Positions 58,426 to 64,000 of a DNA stretch of 64,000 nt are shown here, one piece after another (the stretch's first letter is position 1; each line of letters opens with the position of its first letter). Where the stretch lies: contig NZ_JARULD010000002.1 of NCBI RefSeq assembly GCF_029688735.1, positions 434,001-498,000 of the forward strand, given 5' to 3'. The stretch comes from Qipengyuania flavescens (GTDB lineage Bacteria; Pseudomonadota; Alphaproteobacteria; Sphingomonadales; Sphingomonadaceae). The notes below the pieces were generated by a model. The model saw only the letters and a program-made list of their open reading frames with translations, was not told where the DNA came from and ran no database searches. A program made the translations under genes and the position numbers.

Positions 58426-59226
58426 CTATCGCGAGGGTTGGGCGATCAGCGCGATCCCGGTGCCGCCAAGTGCCACCTTGGTCACGTCCGAAACGAGTGC
58501 GCACTCTCCGCATTCGAGGCTTTCTTCGCCGAGGAGCACTTCGCTCGAGAATGGAATGACGAGCGCCGGGCCGCTTTCGAGCCCTTCAGGGTGATGCATA
58601 CCTCTCGCATGGAAAAGCCGAAAATGCGGGCCGTCGACGAGCAGCTGGCCTTTTCCCGACAGATTTCGGCGCAGCGAATTTGGATAGGATCCGACATCCG
58701 CGATCTGCAGGCCTTCGTCGAGATGCAATTCACGTGGGCGACCATAGTCGAACAGACGGAACGTCAAATCGCTGTTTTGCTGGACTTCGATCAGTGAAAC
58801 ACCGCCGCCGATCGCATGCACCGTTCCTGCGGGAATGTAGAACGCGTCTCCGGCCTCTACCTCGTGCCAGACAAGATGCTCGACGATCGAGCCGTCGAGA
58901 GCAGCTTCGCGCAGGACTTCGGGCGTAATCTCCCGATGGAAGCCGACAGCGATCGTGGCGCCCGGTTCGGCGTCGAGAATGACCCAGCATTCGCTTTTGC
59001 CTGCTCTGCCATAACCCATGGCCTCGGCCTGATCGTCGTCCGGATGGGCCTGGACCGACAGGCGTTCGCTCGTGAAGATGTATTTAACCAGTAGCTGCGG
59101 TAGCTCCTCCGGCGGGTCGAACCACACTTCGCCGATGCGATCTTCGGACGGGTGGGGGAAGGGGGGCGGCAGCCGGTCCACGCCCCAGATCTTCTCGACG
59201 AAGCGACGTGGCAGCTTGCGGATCAT
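58426..59226 (-). CDS. manA: Mannose-6-phosphate isomerase, class I
   Basis: 266 aa from the ATG at 59226, whose ATGA overlaps the stop of the guanylyltransferase gene. Cupin-type zinc ligands lie in VKYIFTSERLSVQAHPDDDQ and the block GDAFYIPAGTVHAIGGGVSLIEVQQNSD (Pro-Ala-Gly-Thr-x-His). Interconverts fructose-6-phosphate and mannose-6-phosphate, feeding GDP-mannose synthesis. Confidence 0.9.
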   Translation of the reverse strand: MIRKLPRRFVEKIWGVDRLPPPFPHPSEDRIGEVWFDPPEELPQLLVKYIFTSERLSVQAHPDDDQAEAMGYGRAGKSECWVILDAEPGATIAVGFHREITPEVLREAALDGSIVEHLVWHEVEAGDAFYIPAGTVHAIGGGVSLIEVQQNSDLTFRLFDYGRPRELHLDEGLQIADVGSYPNSLRRNLSGKGQLLVDGPHFRLFHARGMHHPEGLESGPALVIPFSSEVLLGEESLECGECALVSDVTKVALGGTGIALIAQPSR

Positions 59227-60263
59227 TGGGTCTTGCACCGGCTGGCTTCTCCCACGCGCTGGACGGCGCCGCGGGCCGTGACCAGGATATCGTCCCCGTC
59301 AACCACGACCACGAGGTTGTCCGCTCCCACGACCGTTACGTGGGGGCCGTCGCTGTCGATCATCGTTCCGGTCGCGCCGATGATTTCGCCATTGCCGATG
59401 ACCACGTTCGCCGCATCGTCGGTGCCGCGCTTTTGCAGCAGCGCGTCCCAATTGCCGATGTCCGACCAGCCCATGGTGGCATCCACCATCGCAGCGCGTT
59501 CGGTATTTTCCATGACCGCGTAGTCCACCGACTCGCCGTTGATCGCGGCGAACAGATCTGCATCGGGCCGCAAGGCATCGCCATCTACGGCGTGCGCTTC
59601 GAAGGCCGCTTTCGTCTGCTCGGCAAGCTCCGGACGGTGCCGCTCCAACTCGGTGAGGAAATGGCCGGCCCGAAAAGCAAATATGCCGCCGTTCCACGCA
59701 TAGTCGCCCTGCGCCAGGAATTTCATGGCCGTATCGAGGTCCGGCTTTTCCACGAAGCTGTGAACCCGGAAGCCAATTGTGAGCGCCTCGCCGCGGCGGA
59801 TATAGCCATAGCCGGTTTCCGGCGATGTCGCCTCGATGCCGAAGGAAACCAGCCAATCCTGCGCTGCAAGGTCGGCTGCGGACCGTGCCGCTGTGACGAA
59901 CGCGTCCGGGTCGCGAATGTGATGGTCGCTGGGGCACACCAGCATGATCTTGTCCGGGTCCAGCGCGTGCGCCGCCAGCGCGATCGCAGGCGCCGTGTTG
60001 CGGCCCATGGGTTCGACGATGAAATGGACGTCGCGCGTAATCGCCTGCGCTTGTGGTCGCGCGAATTCGAGGTGCTTCTCACCCACCACCACGATCGGTG
60101 CACCGAAGACACTGCGATCGGCGCACCGCTCGAGGGTCGCCTGATAAAGCGTATTCTCTCCAAGCAGCGGAATGAACGGCTTGGGCCTCGTCGCGCGGCT
60201 GCGCGGCCAGAGCCTCGTCCCGCTCCCGCCACACAACACAACCGGCACGATTTCGGCCATCAT
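59223..60263 (-). CDS. Mannose-1-phosphate guanylyltransferase
   Basis: 346 aa (MMAEIVPV; the second ATG at 60260 has better spacing to GGAG). Nucleotidyltransferase signature VVLCGGSGTRLWPRSR (about 8-23), KPFIPL, VCPSDHHIRD, VEKPDLDTA. Makes GDP-mannose; the fused isomerase domain of ManC/XanB-type enzymes is absent and instead supplied by the separate manA next to it. Confidence 0.93.
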   Translation of the reverse strand: MMAEIVPVVLCGGSGTRLWPRSRATRPKPFIPLLGENTLYQATLERCADRSVFGAPIVVVGEKHLEFARPQAQAITRDVHFIVEPMGRNTAPAIALAAHALDPDKIMLVCPSDHHIRDPDAFVTAARSAADLAAQDWLVSFGIEATSPETGYGYIRRGEALTIGFRVHSFVEKPDLDTAMKFLAQGDYAWNGGIFAFRAGHFLTELERHRPELAEQTKAAFEAHAVDGDALRPDADLFAAINGESVDYAVMENTERAAMVDATMGWSDIGNWDALLQKRGTDDAANVVIGNGEIIGATGTMIDSDGPHVTVVGADNLVVVVDGDDILVTARGAVQRVGEASRCKTQ

Positions 60264-60351
60264 TCGCTCCGCAAGCCCATCATTTTGGAAGGGTTGGCAG
60301 AACAGATGGCGAAGGAAAAGGTGCGAGGGCGATTATCCGCCACGATGCCAG

Positions 60352-60600
60352 CTATTGTGGCGGCAGCAACCGCGTGAAATGCGTACGCCAGTCGGCCTTG
60401 CCGGTCGTGGCTTGCGCAGCGGCAATCAGCGGGAGTTCGGCTTCGATGAACTCCACCCGCTCGTCCCATCCATCGTGCGTGCGCGCAGCTGGAAGACTTC
60501 GAGCGGGTGATATCCGCGCTCGGCGGTTTCGGCAACCTGCGCCATTGCTGCATTCGGCGCAGCAAAAAGGGCAGCCAAGCCAAGCCCGACCGCCCCCCAT
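60352..60600 (-). pseudogene. Small secreted-protein gene with two apparent compensating frameshifts
   Basis: The frame from ATG 60600 to TAG 60352 is open (82 codons), but its middle is not protein-like. In the next frame, from about 60599 to 60490, a signal peptide appears (AVGLGLAALFAAPNAAMAQ, then VAETAERGYHPLEVFQLRA). The coding signal returns to the first frame at HDGWDERVEFIEAELPLIAA. One extra G in a six-G run after the ATG (60594-60599) and two extra bases in a GCGCGCACGCAC tract (about 60476-60488) would explain this. Could be real decay, slippage, or sequencing error. Follows sapC directly. Confidence 0.45.
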
Positions 60601-60612
60601 AGATTGCGCCAA

Positions 60613-61410
60613 TCAGGCGGTGGTGGACCCGTCTACACCGTTGAGCTGCGCCTGCGGCTGCGGTGCGGTGCCCTGGTTGGTCTGGCGTGCAAACAGCACA
60701 CGCATCTGTTCGAGCGAGAACAGGTGGGCAAAGATGAGCTGCAGCAGCCCGCTTTCGTTCCACTTGCGCAGCTGGTCGCCGCGCAGCTCGCGCAGTTTTT
60801 CTGCATTGACCATCTGGAAGCCGCGATAGATGAAAGGCTTGTCTTCGCCCGGGCGCTGGATCGAGACTTCGCCGTCCATTAGCAATCCCGCATCCTTGAT
60901 TTCGGTCATGAAGGCTTGCGTGCGCTGGCCGGCCTGTTCGAAGCTCTCGCAGAATTCGAGAATGCCCTTGGTCGCTTGGCTCGGCTCCTTGTCGTCGAAC
61001 AGACGCTCGCCGTCATCGAACTCACCGACCGAATCGGCGGTGGGGTCGAAGCAAAGCGACAATTCTTCCGCATCGGGACGCAGGCGGGCGAGCATGAAGG
61101 GATAGCGGCGAATATATGCCGGAAGATATACGGGTTCGGTGACCTTACCGGTTTCGTCGACATAGGTGTTCACGCCTTCGTTGAGCGCGAACAGCGCCAG
61201 CGGAAGAGGGCTGTCCCCGGCCGAAAACACGATCGGAAGCTGGCGCTGCGCCTGGACGAACTCGTCGACCGTGAGCGGAACGGCGTGCTGCTTCGAAAGC
61301 CACGGAGCCAGATCGACCGGGCGCGTCTTCAGATCCGCGTGATCATTGCTGTTGAGCGGCATCAGGTCGTTGTAAAAGAGGGGCAGGTTCGGCTGCGGCG
61401 CGCTGGCCAT
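60613..61410 (-). CDS. SapC family protein
   Basis: 265 aa from the ATG at 61410 (MASAPQPNLPLFYND). The block FYNDLMPLNSNDHADLK, FALNEGVNTYVDE, AYIRRYPFML and MTEIKDAGLLM fit the SapC family. SapC was named for an S-layer protein, but most homologues have no proven function. No signal peptide, so it is probably cytosolic. Followed by the small frameshifted gene. Confidence 0.82.
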   Translation of the reverse strand: MASAPQPNLPLFYNDLMPLNSNDHADLKTRPVDLAPWLSKQHAVPLTVDEFVQAQRQLPIVFSAGDSPLPLALFALNEGVNTYVDETGKVTEPVYLPAYIRRYPFMLARLRPDAEELSLCFDPTADSVGEFDDGERLFDDKEPSQATKGILEFCESFEQAGQRTQAFMTEIKDAGLLMDGEVSIQRPGEDKPFIYRGFQMVNAEKLRELRGDQLRKWNESGLLQLIFAHLFSLEQMRVLFARQTNQGTAPQPQAQLNGVDGSTTA

Positions 61411-61478
61411 GGAAAATCTCCGAAAACAAAGGAATGGACGGGCATGCGCCTGGGCACGCGCGCGTGATGCGCAGCGCT

Positions 61479-62927
61479 TTAAGCGGTCGCGTGGTCTTTC
61501 GCAAGCGGCACAAGTTTGCCCGGGTTGAGCAGACCATCGGGGTCGAGCGCCTGCTTGACGCTGCGCATCATGGCAAGCGCGACGGGGTCGCCAAGCCGGC
61601 CCAGCTCGTCGCGTTTCACTTGCCCGATCCCGTGCTCTGCGCTGATCGAACCGCCGAATTCGTCGACAAGGTCGTGAACGAAGGCGCTGACGCGCTTGCC
61701 CTCGTCGGCTTCCCATGCGCCGCGGGTGGCACCCGCCGGGGCGAGCACATGGAAGTGGATGTTACCGTCGCCGAGATGGCCGAAGCCGACAGCACGTGTG
61801 CCGGGGAATTTGGCTTCAACTTGCGGGCTGGCTTCTTCGACGAACTTCGCCATCGCAGCGACGGGTACCGAAATGTCGTGCTGCATCGCCGGGCCGATCG
61901 CGCGCTCGGCAGGCGCTATCGAATCGCGCAGCAGCCAGAAGGCATCGGCCTGTGCTTCGTTGGCGGCAAACACCGCGTCCTCGAGCAAGTCTCTCTCGAA
62001 TGCTTCCGCGAGCATCTTTTCAGCCGCCGCGCGCACTGCATCTTCGGCGTCCGCAGTGCCGACCAGTTCGATCAGCGCATGCCATGCGTGGCTCCCGGCA
62101 AGTGGTGCTCGCGCATCGGGTAGGTGGGCGATTACGGATTCAAGGCAATGTGCTGGCAGGACCTCGAACCCTTCCAGCATTTCGCCCGCAGCATCCTCGC
62201 AATGCAGCAACAGTTCGCGCGCCGCGCCGATCGTTGGCAGGCCGACCCAGGCGACTAGGCGCTCACCGATTTCCGGCAGCAGGCGCAAGGTCGCGCCCGT
62301 GACGATGCCCAGCGTGCCCTCCGATCCGATCAGCATCTGCTTGAGATCGAAGCCGCGATTGTCCTTCTTGAGCGGTGTAAGCGCGTCGAAGACAGAACCA
62401 TCGGCCAGCACCGCCTCGATCCCCAGCACCTGCGCGCGCATCGTGCCATGGCGCAGCACCTGTGTGCCGCCCGCATTGGTCGAGATCAGGCCGCCTATCG
62501 TGGCCGAACCCTTTCCCCCGAGGGTGAGCGGGAAGCGCATGCGCTCCGCCGCTGCTGCTTCGTGCAAGGTCTGAAGGATAACCCCTGCATCGCAAGTGAC
62601 CTGTCGGGCGCGCGTATCGAGCTCGCGGATCGTGTCCATGCGGCGCAGCGACAGTAAGACCTGCGCTCCGCTCTCGTCGGGGGTTGCGCCGCCGGACATG
62701 CCACTATTCCCCCCCTGCGGTACGATTGGGACCCCGTGGCGGGCGCACAATCTCACGAAAGCCGCGGTTTCTTCTGTGGAGGAGGGCGAAGCGAGGCCGA
62801 CCGCCTTGCCGGTATAGCGACCGCGCCAGTCGGTTAGCCAGGGCGTGACCAGCTCGGGATCGGTAGTAAAGCCGCGCGACCCGAGCAGGCCAATGGCTTC
62901 ATTGATGAAGGCTTGCGTATCGGACAT
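61479..62927 (-). CDS. FAD-binding oxidoreductase, D-2-hydroxyacid/glycolate oxidase type
   Basis: 482 aa. N-terminal FAD_binding_4 (PCMH) domain: VGLASPSSTEETAAFVRLC, VPQGGNSGMSGGATPDE, GGLISTNAGGTQVLRHG; C-terminal FAD-oxidase domain with FGHLGDGNIHFHV and EHGIGQVKRDEL (metal/substrate-binding). Homologues oxidise D-lactate, glycolate or D-2-hydroxyglutarate; the specific substrate is unclear. Confidence 0.92.
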   Translation of the reverse strand: MSDTQAFINEAIGLLGSRGFTTDPELVTPWLTDWRGRYTGKAVGLASPSSTEETAAFVRLCARHGVPIVPQGGNSGMSGGATPDESGAQVLLSLRRMDTIRELDTRARQVTCDAGVILQTLHEAAAAERMRFPLTLGGKGSATIGGLISTNAGGTQVLRHGTMRAQVLGIEAVLADGSVFDALTPLKKDNRGFDLKQMLIGSEGTLGIVTGATLRLLPEIGERLVAWVGLPTIGAARELLLHCEDAAGEMLEGFEVLPAHCLESVIAHLPDARAPLAGSHAWHALIELVGTADAEDAVRAAAEKMLAEAFERDLLEDAVFAANEAQADAFWLLRDSIAPAERAIGPAMQHDISVPVAAMAKFVEEASPQVEAKFPGTRAVGFGHLGDGNIHFHVLAPAGATRGAWEADEGKRVSAFVHDLVDEFGGSISAEHGIGQVKRDELGRLGDPVALAMMRSVKQALDPDGLLNPGKLVPLAKDHATA

Positions 62928-63087
62928 CGCGGCATCCTTGCCACAGGTTGGCGGGCAAACGCCACCGCCTTGCTATCGCGGCTCGATCAATTAAGCGGAT
63001 ATTCAAGCGCATGGGGGCAAGGGGGCATCCGTCGCTGATGAGCGAGCCGCGAGTATTTTGCGGCACAGGAGCCGACCGAACGCGCCA

Positions 63088-63657
63088 ATGCCATTTGTTT
63101 CCGTCATCCTCTCTCTGCTGCTTCCGCTGGCAGCCACATCCGACGATGTGCGGGCAGACGAGGTTGCGCGGCAGGCGCAGGAACAGGCCGGGCCGATGTC
63201 GCGTGACGACATGTCCGAACGCCTGCCGCCATGGCACGGGCTGGCGGACCTCTCGAAGCCGCCGATCGCCAACCAGGTCCGGATCGAGCGCCGTGTGATC
63301 TTGCGGATCAGCCCTCAGCCCAGCCGCGCACGGAGCAATCTACTTTCGCAGTTGCCGCGCCAACCGGTCGCGACGCAGTTGGTGGAGCGGCCGATGGGCG
63401 ATTGCCTCCCGGCCAACGGCATCGTCGGCGTGTCCGACCGCGGAAGCCGCCTCATCATTTATATGCGCGACCGCAGCCTGATTTCCGCACAGCTGGAAAA
63501 GGCTTGTAGCCCCCGCGATTTCTATCTCGGCTTCTATGTTGAGCGCAGTGATGACGGTCAGCTCTGTGTAGATCGCGACCGGTTGATGTCGCGGGCGGGT
63601 GCGAAGTGCCGGATTTCCGAGATGAACCGGCTCGTTGCCGTTCGGCCACGCGACTAG
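63088..63657 (+). CDS. Secreted protein of unknown function
   Basis: 189 aa from the ATG at 63088 ([20 protein letters not shown], a signal peptide). A TTG ten codons upstream is less likely. Acidic-to-basic composition, four Cys ([28 protein letters not shown]) that could form two disulfides. Contains [10 protein letters not shown] and [10 protein letters not shown]. Not recognised; sphingomonad-specific families of this kind are common. Confidence 0.7.
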   Translation: MPFVSVILSLLLPLAATSDDVRADEVARQAQEQAGPMSRDDMSERLPPWHGLADLSKPPIANQVRIERRVILRISPQPSRARSNLLSQLPRQPVATQLVERPMGDCLPANGIVGVSDRGSRLIIYMRDRSLISAQLEKACSPRDFYLGFYVERSDDGQLCVDRDRLMSRAGAKCRISEMNRLVAVRPRD

Positions 63658-63784
63658 GCAAACCGGCGCGCAAGGCCGCGCTTATCTTGACTTTACCGCC
63701 CGAAACCGCAAAGGGCGCGGCCTGCCGATGGCGCATTCTTGCGCCATGCGACCGGCACCAAATCCAGGGATACATTTGACGCGC

Positions 63785-64000
63785 ATGACCTTTGCCGATC
63801 TCGGCCTTTCCCCTGACTTGCTCAAGGCAGTCGACGAAGCCGGCTATACCGAGCCGACCGACATTCAGCGCGAGGCCATTCCGCCGGTGCTGATGATGAA
63901 GGACATCATCGGCATCGCGCAGACCGGCACCGGCAAGACGGCGAGCTTCGTCTTGCCGATGATCGACATAATGGCCAGCGGCCGGCGTCGCGCCCTGATG
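63785..64000 (+). CDS. DEAD-box RNA helicase, N-terminal part (runs off window)
   Basis: 72 codons to the window edge. [20 protein letters not shown], then the Q-motif [18 protein letters not shown] and motif [17 protein letters not shown] are diagnostic for DEAD-box helicases (RhlE/RhlB/DeaD group). The rest is outside the window. A TTG three codons upstream is an alternative start. Confidence 0.93.
   Translation, partial: MTFADLGLSPDLLKAVDEAGYTEPTDIQREAIPPVLMMKDIIGIAQTGTGKTASFVLPMIDIMASGRRRALM

Overview
The window is 64 kb of GC-rich, densely coding DNA from an alphaproteobacterium, most likely of the order Sphingomonadales and close to Erythrobacteraceae. This placement is inferred from content: a CckA hybrid kinase and a CpdR-type receiver, a GTTC-N7-GTTC (alphaproteobacterial LexA) box in front of recA, SapC-family and invasion-associated-locus-B-like proteins, a YciB-like membrane protein and an M10/RTX protease. 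No rRNA, CRISPR array or insertion sequence was found. The first gene (RlpA-like, minus) and the last (DEAD-box helicase, plus) run off the window.

Layout. 1-2505: rlpA-like fragment, a 0.9 kb stretch without a convincing gene that ends in a strong hairpin, and argG. 2797-4400: an AT-richer, isolated gene for an AlbA_2 (Schlafen-like) plus GHKL-like ATPase protein, preceded by a 12-bp-arm palindrome; it looks like a recent insertion. 4648-14397: mostly minus-strand housekeeping and stress genes: a cyclopropane-fatty-acid-synthase-like methyltransferase, an SDR / cytochrome b / molybdoenzyme operon, a MOSC protein, a methyltransferase and YciB-like pair, rlmN, an outer-membrane barrel, an IalB-like protein and greB. 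14418-25396: slt, dapA, smpB, a DUF2062 protein, cckA, recA with its SOS box, a GST, and a two-gene unit for UDP-glucuronate and a UDP-sugar epimerase. 25517-36720: alaS, a Kef-type antiporter, a large secreted RTX metalloprotease, a GNAT-nitrilase fusion, icd and a small secreted protein.

37034-56391 is a roughly 19 kb surface-polysaccharide locus. It holds rmlCBDA (dTDP-L-rhamnose), two sulfotransferases, several glycosyltransferases, two Wzy/ligase-like membrane proteins, Wza and Wzc homologues, a polyprenyl-phosphate sugar transferase and a polysaccharide pyruvyl transferase. An M48-PDZ metalloprotease is embedded on the opposite strand. The gene set points to a Wzy-dependent, rhamnose-containing polymer that may be sulfated and pyruvylated. 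No Wzx flippase is visible. The manA and mannose-1-phosphate guanylyltransferase pair (58426-60263) and the ugd/epimerase pair (23208-25396) could supply further sugar nucleotides.

After the locus come tRNA-Val(GAC), cpdR, an N-formylglutamate amidohydrolase-like gene, a strong candidate small RNA (58232-58332, minus) with an anti-Shine-Dalgarno CCTCCTCCC motif, the mannose genes, a small secreted-protein gene whose reading frame seems doubly shifted, sapC, an FAD-linked oxidase, a hypothetical secreted protein and the helicase fragment.
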